Positions 17,601-25,130 are shown, counted from the first letter of the stretch. The stretch: 64,000 nt of DNA from Bacteroidota bacterium (GCA_023429135.1 JAEYWD010000008.1:1-64000), one strand, 5' to 3'. The notes: generated by a model from the letters alone, not told the origin. Numbers and translations: made by a program.

Positions 17601-19399
17601 CCATTCTGATTACTTCGGTAACTACCATAATTGCCCTATTTCCGCTGGCGATGGGGAAAGCTGAATATGTAACCCAGATAGGGGCTCCGTTTGCAGTAAC
17701 TGTGATTGGTGGTTTAGGGCTAAGCACTTTGCTCACCCTTGTTTTTATTCCCAGTATGAACTCCGGGATGAGCTCAGCATTAAACTGGATTTATCAGCAG
17801 AAACCAGTTACCAAGATTGTGATTCTCGCTGTATACCTTGCCGGTGGTTACTGGATTTACCAGGAAGTTGACAGTACTGTGTGGAAAATTATAGATTATA
17901 TTTTGCTCATTGTTTTAACTCCGGCCAGCATTTTCTTTGTTCAGACCAGCTTGAGAAAAGCTAACGAGCGTTTGATAGATGAAGCTACTCCTCTAAAGAT
18001 ACGTGTTCGCAACCTTGTAAAAATATACGATTGGGATACCCGGTATATGCGTGAATGGAAATCGGGACTAAAAATAAGACAAAGGCTGGGGCTTGAAAAG
18101 GAATTCCGAAGCTGGAAAGATTTTGATTATCTGATTTGGAACCTGCCACTCATCGGATTTACAGTTTATTTTATCTACTTCTACCTCGAGAGCGGATTCT
18201 GGTTCTTTATTCTGCCTGCCGGATTGTACATGTTGATAATCGGGGCACTGAATCCTGTGAAACAATATGCAGCCTGGCTGAAATCGCAGCAAAAGAGGAA
18301 ATGGTTTACCCGGTTTGTATTTCTGTTATACAAGCTAACTTTCTGGGGTTTTCCCGCATTGGCAATGGTTATTTTTAAAATGCGGTTCGGACTGCTGGGG
18401 CTCATCCTTCCAATGCTTTTCCTCTGGTATCTCATTCTTTCCATAAAAATCACTTCCGACAAGCTTTATAAGGAAAAGATCAATGTAAACCGGCTGCAGG
18501 GTCGGTTCAAAGGTTTCCGCAAGTTTTTTTACAGGTTTGTAATGGTGATACCCGTAATTGGTAAAAAGAAAGTTCCGTTTAAGGCTTTGAAAGGAGTTTC
18601 GTTCGAAATAGAGAATGGAATGTTCGGGCTTTTGGGTCCGAATGGTGCCGGAAAATCTACGTTGATGCGCATTATCTGTGGAATTCTTGAACCCAGCTAT
18701 GGACAGATTACCATCAACGAATTCGATATTAAAGAAAAGCGGGAGGAATTACAAGGTTTAATAGGATATCTACCCCAGGAATTTGGGATGTACGAAAATC
18801 TTACCGCCTGGGAATTCCTGAATTATATGGGTATTCTTAAAAAACTGAATAAACGTGAAGAACGCGAAGCCAGGGTGGAATATGTATTAGGTGCTGTGCA
18901 TATGCTGTCGCATAAAGACGAAAAAATCGGATCTTTCTCGGGTGGTATGAAACAGCGTATCGGTATTGCGCAGATTCTGATGCATTTGCCTCGTATTCTG
19001 GTCGTCGACGAACCTACAGCCGGGCTGGATCCCCGCGAACGCATTCGTTTCCGTAACCTGCTTGTAGAGTTAAGCCGCGAACGTATTGTAATCTTTTCAA
19101 CCCACATTATTGAGGATGTAGCCAGCTCCTGCAATAAGGTGGCAGTTGTAAAAGGCGGTCAGGTGAAATACCTGGGCGAACCCATTCAAATGGCTCAACT
19201 GGCTGAAGGCAAAATCTGGGTAATGGACATGAATATGGAAACTTTTGAGGAATTTAAAGAAAACCATATAATCATCCACCACATGCGCGATGGTGAAAAC
19301 ATTAGGGTACGATGTCTTTCGGAAACCAGTCCGGCGGAAGGCGCAAGAACAGTAAAAGCAAATTTGGAAGATGCGTATTTGTGGCTATTAAGTAGTTAA
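14690..19399 (+). CDS. RND permease fused to a membrane-interrupted ABC ATPase domain
   Basis: A 1569-aa fusion. Residues 1 to ~1025 are a complete RND permease (TM4 LLDNSVVVMENI, TM10 VVNNGVILLDY) with a glycine-rich loop at about 650-660. Two extra membrane helices (~1035-1085) follow. KIRVRNLVKIY at 1103-1113 matches the first strand of an ABC domain (compare KIEIRNLSKIY in the ATPase at 3873). About 180 residues with four hydrophobic helices intervene before the domain resumes at FKALKGVSFEIENGMFGLLG (from 1297). Walker A is at 1316-1323, signature FSGGM at 1416-1420, Walker B ending DE at 1440-1441, and FSTHI follows. All ATPase motifs look intact. No frameshift or stop separates the parts. 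A stand-alone ABC-2 permease follows at 19556. The fusion is seen directly; that ATP hydrolysis drives or gates RND export is inference. Confidence 0.88.
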   Translation: MDFIIKRKVLISMLFIAVSMLGVFSYRQLSVELYPSVQVPYLFVQVGTSLEVDPKYMESQAIIPLEGAIGTLKGVEKIVSTAGQQQGSIQISYAPGTNVKFAFLKLQEKIEEVRKSIPQEFFVQALKFDMDQINNSLMTLQVKGSGGVDRVRQVVNRELVNKFQNIDGIANVAVFGGREKSVEIVLNEEVCKAFGITPADIRSALTRNSRARTFAGKVNQNNQYVFVNVSADYSSLSDIRELIVRESGSIKLKDVADIRFGVKEQDSYSRVDGKDAVTMQLTRDTQSNMIDLANRVKDEIDNLNKEFKSKDIEVVIQNNSAETMEKNISLIIQLALVGGLLAIFILWIFLKNLRLVIAIGFAIPISIYTAFNFFYAYGITINSLTLLGMALAIGMLLDNSVVVMENIYRLASRNKDVDTAVKQGVKEVWRSVTASTLTTVAVFLPFAFSDNFMIGVFGKHIGVSIISTMLISLIVALLLVPMITHSMLKSQIRNKTINFERISFHNRLIQIYMVLLKSCMRYPARTVMGAFGIFFLTLLISLGISMIKLQEPELVNLTLYVTMPGGTTLENTDKMIADVEKRLVKLKEKKEVISQIYEEEAVITVSLVKDYKKIRNFSVPKVKKEILNTLRGMEPATFSWDPPISSRRFGGTGGGGGGDDFDFGELMGFGSPKEKVIVKGQNYQAILNQANLVKYYLSQQSSIERVNINVPSARPEIMLNFDKQLMAFYNIPASSVLSELNSFPHEFSSGAKFKQGVDEYDIQVITQTDEEEKNRNLNELKKLPVKGSNNAQFELQNISTFNFNEGASTIKRTNQEKQLEVVFSFIKEVTDDKALLTNAQLEVENLIHNASLPTDVSMEIIHQDQDLGDFKFLILAAIILVYMILASVFESFSKPVIMMFAIPLAGIGSLVALILTGNSIMNANTFTGFIILIGIVVNNGVILLDYSNVLRSRGYGPQRALMMAGLARVRPILITSVTTIIALFPLAMGKAEYVTQIGAPFAVTVIGGLGLSTLLTLVFIPSMNSGMSSALNWIYQQKPVTKIVILAVYLAGGYWIYQEVDSTVWKIIDYILLIVLTPASIFFVQTSLRKANERLIDEATPLKIRVRNLVKIYDWDTRYMREWKSGLKIRQRLGLEKEFRSWKDFDYLIWNLPLIGFTVYFIYFYLESGFWFFILPAGLYMLIIGALNPVKQYAAWLKSQQKRKWFTRFVFLLYKLTFWGFPALAMVIFKMRFGLLGLILPMLFLWYLILSIKITSDKLYKEKINVNRLQGRFKGFRKFFYRFVMVIPVIGKKKVPFKALKGVSFEIENGMFGLLGPNGAGKSTLMRIICGILEPSYGQITINEFDIKEKREELQGLIGYLPQEFGMYENLTAWEFLNYMGILKKLNKREEREARVEYVLGAVHMLSHKDEKIGSFSGGMKQRIGIAQILMHLPRILVVDEPTAGLDPRERIRFRNLLVELSRERIVIFSTHIIEDVASSCNKVAVVKGGQVKYLGEPIQMAQLAEGKIWVMDMNMETFEEFKENHIIIHHMRDGENIRVRCLSETSPAEGARTVKANLEDAYLWLLSS

Positions 19400-19435
19400 A
19401 ATTGTACTAAGAAACTAGTAAAAGTAAAAAAATGC

Positions 19436-19547
19436 AAATTACACAGAGAACCACCGAGGGAACACAGAGTTACACAGAGAAAATACAAATTCCTCTGTCT
19501 TACTCCTGTATTCCTCTGTGTATTCTCTGTGGTTCTCTGTGTAACTA
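19436..19547. repeat. Palindromic ACACAGAG repeat, copy without cargo
   Basis: Third copy of the family found around the GxxExxY gene. The left half begins AATTACACAGAGAACCACCG, and the right half ends GTGGTTCTCTGTGTAACTAA. It fills most of the 156-bp gap between the RND-ABC fusion gene and the ABC-2 permease gene and contains no gene. It may fold into a long hairpin inside the operon mRNA. Confidence 0.78.
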
Positions 19548-19555
19548 AATGAATT

Positions 19556-20263
19556 ATGAACACAACCGAAAGATTAAAACTTATCTGGAAAATCATCAAT
19601 TACAACCTCAAAATTGTATTTGCCAATAAGTTCATTTATTTTCTGATAGCTGCCTGGATTTTTTACCTGATTATCATTGGTATTATGTTATTCTCGGACG
19701 GAAATCCCGATGTAACTGATATTTATAATTTAATAATCTTCCCGGGAATCCTCATGATGTTTTATCCGGTTGTCTATAATATCCAGAATGACAAGGATGC
19801 CCGGATGCTCGAAATTATTTTTGGTGTACCCAATTATCGCTACAAGGTTTATATCATCAGATTTGCAATTGCCATGCTTCTTTTGCTGGTTTTGCTTCTG
19901 TTGATGGCAGGTTTTGCCTGGTTTTCCGTTGTAAAGATCCCCATTTTCGAAATGGTTTACCAACTGATGTTTCCGCTGTTCTTTCTGGCTTGTCTTACTT
20001 TCCTGTTTTCAACCCTAACACGCAATGGGAACGGAACAGCAGTGGTAATGGTGATATTCGGACTTATATTCTTTTTTCTGAACGAACCGCTTTATCACAG
20101 TAAGTGGAACCTTTTTCTGAATCCGTTCGACAACCCTACCGATATAAATATAACAGTTTGGATGAATGTTGTGTATCAAAACCGGCTGATGATGATCATT
20201 GGCTCCATCATTGCCATTCTTTGGGGATTAACCGGATTGCAAAGGAGGGAAAAGTTTGTGTAA
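19556..20263 (+). CDS. ABC-2 type permease
   Basis: A 235-aa integral membrane protein with about six hydrophobic segments. These include FIYFLIAAWIFYLIIIGIML near residue 25, a middle pair at ~100-150, and the end WGLTGLQRREKFV facing the cytoplasm. The layout is that of an ABC-2 exporter membrane subunit such as those of the YhaP or Nod type. No ATPase gene lies next to it other than the ABC domain fused to the RND protein just upstream, so that domain is its likely engine. It is the last gene of the export operon; a convergent toxin gene follows within 6 bp. Confidence 0.85.
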   Translation: MNTTERLKLIWKIINYNLKIVFANKFIYFLIAAWIFYLIIIGIMLFSDGNPDVTDIYNLIIFPGILMMFYPVVYNIQNDKDARMLEIIFGVPNYRYKVYIIRFAIAMLLLLVLLLLMAGFAWFSVVKIPIFEMVYQLMFPLFFLACLTFLFSTLTRNGNGTAVVMVIFGLIFFFLNEPLYHSKWNLFLNPFDNPTDINITVWMNVVYQNRLMMIIGSIIAILWGLTGLQRREKFV

Positions 20264-20268
20264 GCATG

Positions 20269-20666
20269 CTATTCTTTAATGTCATAGGGGTTTACTAAAC
20301 TAATTCCTAATATATTCCTGAAATCGGAAATATTGTGCGTAACCAGAGTAAGATTGTAAACTAGAGCAGTGGCTGCTATTATGGCATCCGGCAATTTTGT
20401 TCTAAAGGCTTTCCGAATTTCAATAGTCTTCTCAACAATATCTTCATTCATATTCAAGACAGAAGATTGGGATGAGAAATATCCAATGCTGTTTTTTCAC
20501 TCTCACTTAATTTGCCATAAGAATATAATTCAATTCGGCTGATGACAGAGATGCTATAACCATTGTCAATCACTTTATCCATAAATAGTAACCCGGGATT
20601 TGGTATTACTTCACCCAGATAGTCGATCCCCGCATTTGTATCAATTAAATATCCCGCTGTTTCCAT
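20269..20666 (-). pseudogene. Frameshifted VapC-like PIN-domain toxin
   Basis: Two frames together make one ~132-aa PIN-domain ribonuclease of the VapC type. The first part (ATG at 20666) has the catalytic Asp in YLIDTN and the second acidic residue in RIELYSYG. The second part has the third acidic residue in LPDAIIAATAL, followed by LVTHNISDFRNI. The break falls next to a run of six A (minus strand, about 20491-20496). A run of seven would join the frames as LSESEKNSIGYFSSQSSVL. The gene is thus inactivated, misread in sequencing, or expressed by slippage. Its start overlaps the antitoxin end by 22 bp, the usual toxin-antitoxin layout. VapC toxins cleave RNA, often initiator tRNA. Confidence 0.75.
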
Positions 20667-20863
20667 TCATTGCGCATTTGTTCAATTTCTTCCTTCATGT
20701 TTTGAGCGGTCTCTTTGGATAAAGACCCTCTCAACCTGGAAGACAGATTCTGCAGATCTTTTTTCTGAACAGTTTGTATAAGCTTTATAATCTTGGCTTG
20801 TTCCAATTCCTGTAAAATTCTAAGCCCGGTAATATCTTTAACTTCTACTAAATATGTCTGCAT
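20645..20863 (-). CDS. Antitoxin partner of the PIN-domain toxin
   Basis: A 72-aa protein beginning MQTYLVEVKDITGLRILQEL and ending in a charged helical tail (KEEIEQMRNEWKQRDI). It matches the small antitoxin-like proteins that precede PIN-domain toxins in Bacteroidota: a short beta strand, helices and an acidic toxin-neutralising tail. The ATG at 20863 is preferred over an in-frame TTG seven codons upstream. It overlaps the toxin gene by 22 bp, which supports coupled translation and autoregulation by the complex. The assignment rests mainly on context, since no strong DNA-binding motif can be read. Confidence 0.65.
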   Translation of the reverse strand: MQTYLVEVKDITGLRILQELEQAKIIKLIQTVQKKDLQNLSSRLRGSLSKETAQNMKEEIEQMRNEWKQRDI

Positions 20864-20973
20864 ATCATTTATTTTTTTGTCCAAAAAAACAGAACAGATC
20901 GGTTATAAATATTTGTTCGATACAAAGTTAATAATTAAACATCGGAAGATTAAAGCAATACAATATAAATTTA

Positions 20974-21384
20974 TCATTTTTTCCCGCACTCCAAACAAAA
21001 TCCCCGGTGAATGCAAATGTTTCCGCCACATACATGGCATAACCACTTTATCTTTTCAGCTTCAGCAAATTTTTGAAGTCCCTGGGATTTAATAATTGCG
21101 AAGTTCTCGAAAATACTCATGTTATACCTTAACCTGTATCGTTTCTCAAGCTGCTTCATTCGTCTGCACGGGTATTTATCACAATCGTAACAAAATCCCG
21201 AAGCAGTGTTTTTCAAATGGTTGCAATTGGCTATGATACAGGTAAAGCAATAAGTTGGTTTTTCGGTTCCCTTACTCCGGCAGCCTTTGCATTTGTTTTT
21301 CTCGCGTAGATACCCTAGGCACACTCCGCAATTTATGCCGCAGGGTGCCATTAATTCAGAAAGTGATAATTCAGTGGTCATCAT
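20974..21384 (-). CDS. DUF3795-type cysteine-rich protein
   Basis: A 136-aa protein dominated by paired cysteines: APCGINCGVCLGY, KNKCKGCR, YCFTCIIANC, GFCYDCDKYPC and, near the end, CHVCGGNICIHRGFCLECGKK. The first half has the DUF3795 pattern, probably one or two zinc or iron-sulfur sites. The last ~25 residues look like an extra small zinc ribbon. The function of this family is unknown. The start overlaps the stop of the upstream membrane protein (ATGATGA), so the two genes are translated as a pair. Either of two adjacent ATG codons could be used. Confidence 0.78.
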   Translation of the reverse strand: MMTTELSLSELMAPCGINCGVCLGYLREKNKCKGCRSKGTEKPTYCFTCIIANCNHLKNTASGFCYDCDKYPCRRMKQLEKRYRLRYNMSIFENFAIIKSQGLQKFAEAEKIKWLCHVCGGNICIHRGFCLECGKK

Positions 21385-21698
21385 TTGATAAGTAACGACC
21401 CGGCTATAGCACAGCCAATGCCCAGAATTGCCGAAAAAACTGAAATTGGAATAACTGACTTTTTATCCTTAGCAAAAACAAGGATCATAACAGGCAGTGA
21501 AACAAGTTCGCCAATGATAAGCCCTTTTAACCATGGCTGAATATCCCAGTCGACAAACGGAATAATGGTTCCTAATACCAGCCAGTGGACAAAGGCAGAC
21601 CAGCAGGCAGATTTGTCGAGCTTTTGAATGATCATAGGAATAACGTCAATAAGTCCGGCTGCAAAACCAATTGCAAGTGCAGTAAAAATAGGCGGCAT
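21381..21698 (-). CDS. Small integral membrane protein, unknown function
   Basis: A 105-aa hydrophobic protein with three to four membrane segments: an N-terminal segment IFTALAIGFAAGLIDVIPMII, a middle segment around FVHWLVLGTIIPFV, then LKGLIIGELVSLPVMILVFA and ISVFSAILGIGCAIAGSLLI. No family motif is recognised. It is the first gene of a two-gene minus-strand unit with the DUF3795 protein, overlapping it by four bases. The shared unit hints at a joint role but gives no function. Confidence 0.7.
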   Translation of the reverse strand: MPPIFTALAIGFAAGLIDVIPMIIQKLDKSACWSAFVHWLVLGTIIPFVDWDIQPWLKGLIIGELVSLPVMILVFAKDKKSVIPISVFSAILGIGCAIAGSLLIK

Positions 21699-21844
21699 AA
21701 GAGTTTCTTTAGATTTGTGAGGCTAATTTATGAAATTTACATCACTAAGCGTCATCACCATACGAAAACTTCAATCAATTCTGCATGTCAGTCATGGATA
21801 AATTCTTATATTTGATACTGTAATCATTTTTTTATCAGTCTGAT

Positions 21845-22525
21845 ATGGAAGAATTTAAAACAAATTCCGGTCAAGGTCTCGGAATAGCAGGATTAGTACT
21901 TGGCATCATTGCAATTATGATTTGTTTTATACCATGTGTTGGTATTCTGGCAATTGTGCCGGGACTTGTGGGTGTAACCCTGAGTGCTATTGCCTACAAC
22001 CAGGCTGTGAAAGGCAATGGCGCAAGAGGAGTCATAATAGCAGCTCTAGTTATTTCAATTTTAGGAAGCAGTATTGCACTTCTGCAGGGTCTGGGCCTTT
22101 CTTATTTAAAGAATCGTCCTGAAGTATTCAGAAAGCTGGAACACAGAATTGAAAAAGAAACTGAAAAAATAGACGAAAACTTTGAAGATGCCGGAAAAGA
22201 AATGGAAAAGATACTCGAACAGCTCGAGAATGTCGACGACAGCATTCATATCGATATTAAAATTGGCAAGAAGTTAACCGATGAAGAATTTAATAGGTTC
22301 TTAACTGATTACGAGAATCTTATAAAACAAGCTTCCGATCTGGCTAAACAAAGCAAAAAAGGAGAACACGAAGCCACCATAAATTATTCAAAAGTTGCTC
22401 TTAAATTAGCCGCCGTGCATGCTAAAATGCTGGCAAATATGCATAACCTCACCGATGAACAAAAGAAAAAACTTGAGACTATTAATAAAAAATACGAAAA
22501 AGACCTGGATGCCCTGAAAAATTAA
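21845..22525 (+). CDS. DUF4190-like membrane protein with coiled-coil tail
   Basis: A 226-aa protein. The N-terminal 85 residues form two membrane helices (GLGIAGLVLGIIAIMICFIP and ARGVIIAALVISILGSSIAL) around a loop ending LSAIAYNQAVKGNGARG, a DUF4190-like pattern. The remaining ~140 residues are highly charged and helical (RKLEHRIEKETEKIDENFED onward), consistent with a cytoplasmic coiled coil. A TATATTTG element at 21807-21814, about 30 bp upstream, resembles the Bacteroidota -7 box, but no good -33 partner is present. The function is unknown. The next gene follows by 11 bp, so the two form an operon. Confidence 0.7.
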   Translation: MEEFKTNSGQGLGIAGLVLGIIAIMICFIPCVGILAIVPGLVGVTLSAIAYNQAVKGNGARGVIIAALVISILGSSIALLQGLGLSYLKNRPEVFRKLEHRIEKETEKIDENFEDAGKEMEKILEQLENVDDSIHIDIKIGKKLTDEEFNRFLTDYENLIKQASDLAKQSKKGEHEATINYSKVALKLAAVHAKMLANMHNLTDEQKKKLETINKKYEKDLDALKN

Positions 22526-22536
22526 TTCTATATTCT

Positions 22537-22965
22537 TTGACGAGAAGGAATTATATTATTCTGAACATTGTTTTTATTACTGTTTTCGCAGGAGTTTTTA
22601 TTTACAGCTATTTTATAAATTCCTTAGGCGATCATATTACCTGTGTTCATCAGAAATATTTAGGTATTGATTGCCCCTCGTGCGGTATGACACGCAGCTT
22701 TTCAGCTTTATTGCATCTCGATTCGAAAACTGCCTTGGAGTGGAATAAATTTGGTTTTCAAATTTTTTTATTCTTCGCTACTCAATTTCTCTTAAGAATC
22801 ATTTTTTTTACAGTCACTTATTATAAAGGAAATCTGCTTCGATTAGTTTGTAAAATTGATTGGATAATCTCCTCGGTTTTATTCCTGATTTGTTTTTACC
22901 CCTTCATTTTCTCCACATTCTATTTATTCTATAGAATGCTGTTCACCGGTAATGTGGACCTATAA
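22537..22965 (+). CDS. DUF2752 membrane protein
   Basis: A 142-aa protein with about four membrane helices and the family signature LGIDCPSCGMTRSFSALLHL at about 43-62, where CPxCGxTR is the hallmark of DUF2752. The likely start is a TTG at 22537, since no ATG lies near the conserved N-terminal helix. It shares an operon with the preceding DUF4190-like gene. The family is common in Bacteroidota and of unknown role; the two cysteines could bind metal or form a disulfide. Confidence 0.8.
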   Translation: MTRRNYIILNIVFITVFAGVFIYSYFINSLGDHITCVHQKYLGIDCPSCGMTRSFSALLHLDSKTALEWNKFGFQIFLFFATQFLLRIIFFTVTYYKGNLLRLVCKIDWIISSVLFLICFYPFIFSTFYLFYRMLFTGNVDL

Positions 22966-22972
22966 AAAAAAG

Positions 22973-23004
22973 AATAGGAGGTGTAATCACTACACTCTCC
23001 TATT
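22973..23004 (+). terminator. Hairpin after the DUF2752 gene
   Basis: AATAGGAG plus GTGTA pair with TACAC plus CTCCTATT around an ATCAC loop, with one bulged T. An A-run precedes it and no strong U-run follows. A second perfect 8-bp hairpin (CTAATGAA/TTCATTAG) lies at 23016-23036. The rest of the 326-bp gap to the sigma factor gene is AT-rich with no feature I can support. Confidence 0.55.
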
Positions 23005-23291
23005 AGCGTTTTAAACTAATGAAATAAATTCATTAGAAAACCTTAGTATTAACTTAACCGACACAAAAATAAAAAATATTTCAATTCCTGAAAAAATTTT
23101 TTGAGCAATGCTTTCAAACTAATTACGAGTTGATAAAAAACTCATAGTTAACTCCACTTATTTTAATAGTATAGACGTTCTGCAATCGATTACCAAACTA
23201 CAAAATTCAAAAGATGAGATTTTTGCAATCAATGCATAAAATCATCTGAACATCGCAAGGTTTTTTTTAAATTGCTTGCCTAATTTGTAAT

Positions 23292-23879
23292 ATGACCGAA
23301 TTACAGGACAGCGAATTACTTTTACAGATAAAACAAGGCAGCCAACCTGCCTTCGAGAGCATTTTCCTGAAGTACTATGTGGGACTTTGTACATATGCTA
23401 ACAGCATTCTGGGGAGCAGAGACAGCAGTGAAGAAGTAATCCAGGAAATGTTCGTAAAATTGTGGGAAAACAGAAATACTCTGGAAATAAACAACTCCCT
23501 AAAAGCTTATCTATATCGTACAGTCCACAACCAGTGCATAAATCAGATCGAAAGCTGGAAAGTGCGCAATCGATATTCAAAAAATCAGGCTCTGGATATT
23601 ATACCTTTTTCGGGCGATTATCCTATAGCTAACCTTATAGCGAAAGAACTAGAGGATAAAATTAAAGAATCTATAGATGCCCTTCCTGAACAGTGCAGGG
23701 AAATATTCTTACTTATCCGGCTCCATAACAAATCTTACCACGAAGTTGCCCAAAAGCTCAACCTATCTTTAAATACGGTTAAGACACAAATGCACAGGGC
23801 TATCACCAAACTGAAAGAATCGCTCCATGAGTATCTTCCGATAGCCATTATTGCTCTATTTTACCTTTTTCTTTCCTAA
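23292..23879 (+). CDS. ECF sigma factor, FecI-like (module 1)
   Basis: A 195-aa extracytoplasmic-function sigma factor that would direct RNA polymerase to the fecR-susCD genes downstream. Region 2 is FESIFLKYYVGLCTYANSIL to VIQEMFVKLWENR (about 20-65). Region 4 is DALPEQCREIFLLIRLHNKS to NLSLNTVKTQMHRAITKLKE (about 130-180), with a helix-turn-helix. The last 17 residues are hydrophobic (YLPIAIIALFYLFLS), a tail also present in the module 3 sigma factor and possibly a membrane contact. FecR, its probable anti-sigma partner, is 105 bp downstream. Confidence 0.93.
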   Translation: MTELQDSELLLQIKQGSQPAFESIFLKYYVGLCTYANSILGSRDSSEEVIQEMFVKLWENRNTLEINNSLKAYLYRTVHNQCINQIESWKVRNRYSKNQALDIIPFSGDYPIANLIAKELEDKIKESIDALPEQCREIFLLIRLHNKSYHEVAQKLNLSLNTVKTQMHRAITKLKESLHEYLPIAIIALFYLFLS

Positions 23880-23921
23880 TTAACTGAATCTTATTTTTTT
23901 CAAAATTTTTCTTCCTTCTTT

Positions 23922-23952
23922 GTCACCCTTTTTTAAATCATAACTGTCCTAT
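23922..23952 (+). promoter_or_regulatory. Putative ECF-sigma promoter ahead of fecR (module 1)
   Basis: GTCACCC at 23922-23928, a 17-nt spacer and GTCCTAT at 23946-23952 lie about 33 bp before the FecR start. The same layout recurs at 40189-40218 and 54109-54137, upstream of the other two fecR genes. A T-rich stretch precedes the -35-like element. Recognition by the neighbouring sigma factor is inferred from conservation across the three modules. Confidence 0.5.
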
Positions 23953-23984
23953 AGAAGATTTTGAGAAAACAGTGCACTGAAAAC

Positions 23985-25094
23985 ATGCAAGAAGAACTAA
24001 TTTATCTGATTATAAAACGGCTTACTAACACTATCGATAGTGAAGAAGCTGCTCTTTTGGAAAAATGGATCGCAAATTCGCCTGAAAACCGTAGAATTTT
24101 TAACGAGGTAAGCGATATTTGGTTAGCCTCAGTTTCCCAAGCTGAGAATAATTTCGATTCGTCGGAGGCGCTCAGGAAAGTAAAAATGAGACTTGAAAAG
24201 GGAAATGTGGTCGTAGAACCCAAAAAGAAACTTTTACACCCAGGATTCTTTTTAAAGGCAGCAGCTATTGCTCTTTTGTTAATCTCGGTAAGCCTCTTTA
24301 GCTATTATACAGGAATATCTAAAAACAAGCCTACTGAAGATTATACTCTTATCGAAGCCCCATTAGGATCGCGAACCAAAGTAAACCTGCCTGATGGCAC
24401 CAAAGTATGGTTGAACGGAGGAAGTAATTTAAGATTTTGCAATACATTTAATAAATCTGAAAGAGCTGTTACCATTACAGGTGAAGGATATTTTGATGTT
24501 GCACACAATAAAGATTTACCTTTCTTTGTTAATACCCGTGAAATAAGAATCAAAGTACTGGGAACTGCTTTCAATATAAAAGCGTACCCGGACGAGGGGC
24601 TTGTTGAAACAACGCTCGAAAGAGGTTCGCTTGCCATTGAAAAATTAACAAGTGATGGGCCAGTTCAGCAAACGGTTCTGGCTCCTAATCAAAGAGCTAC
24701 ATTTATTAAAACCGAAGGTAAAGTTCACCTGTCGGACATTGATAAAAAAGCTACCGGAGAAAAGCCTGAAGAATACAGACCTCCTGTTAAAGAACAATTG
24801 CTTATTTCGAAGAAAATTGATACACATGTATTTACTTCCTGGAAAGATGATAAACTAGTTTTCAGGAATGAACCTTTTGAAAGCCTTACAATTAAGCTTG
24901 AAAGATGGTATGGGATGAAAATAGTGATTGAAGATGAAGAGATTAAAAATTACCACTTTAACGGAACATTCGAAAAAGAAACTATTCACGATGTTTTAAA
25001 CATCATTCATTTTACGCTTCCTATTAATTATACTGTAAATCACGATCAGGTTTTTATAAAATTGGATAGAACTGCCTTGCGAAGGCAGCAATAA
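23985..25094 (+). CDS. FecR-type anti-sigma factor (module 1)
   Basis: A 369-aa inner-membrane regulator. The N-terminal cytoplasmic helical part (1-85, with LEKWIANSPENRRIFNEV) would hold the sigma factor. One membrane helix spans about 88-110. The periplasmic FecR domain includes EAPLGSRTKVNLPDGTKVWL and VLGTAFNIKAYPDEG. A C-terminal STN-like (DUF4974) domain runs from FRNEPFESLTIKLERWYGM. This last domain should meet the STN domain of the SusC receptor. The ATG at 23985 is chosen over an upstream TTG because it starts the conserved N-terminal helix. Confidence 0.92.
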   Translation: MQEELIYLIIKRLTNTIDSEEAALLEKWIANSPENRRIFNEVSDIWLASVSQAENNFDSSEALRKVKMRLEKGNVVVEPKKKLLHPGFFLKAAAIALLLISVSLFSYYTGISKNKPTEDYTLIEAPLGSRTKVNLPDGTKVWLNGGSNLRFCNTFNKSERAVTITGEGYFDVAHNKDLPFFVNTREIRIKVLGTAFNIKAYPDEGLVETTLERGSLAIEKLTSDGPVQQTVLAPNQRATFIKTEGKVHLSDIDKKATGEKPEEYRPPVKEQLLISKKIDTHVFTSWKDDKLVFRNEPFESLTIKLERWYGMKIVIEDEEIKNYHFNGTFEKETIHDVLNIIHFTLPINYTVNHDQVFIKLDRTALRRQQ

Positions 25095-25130
25095 TATATA
25101 AACTAAACTATACTATTAACTAAAAAATAA

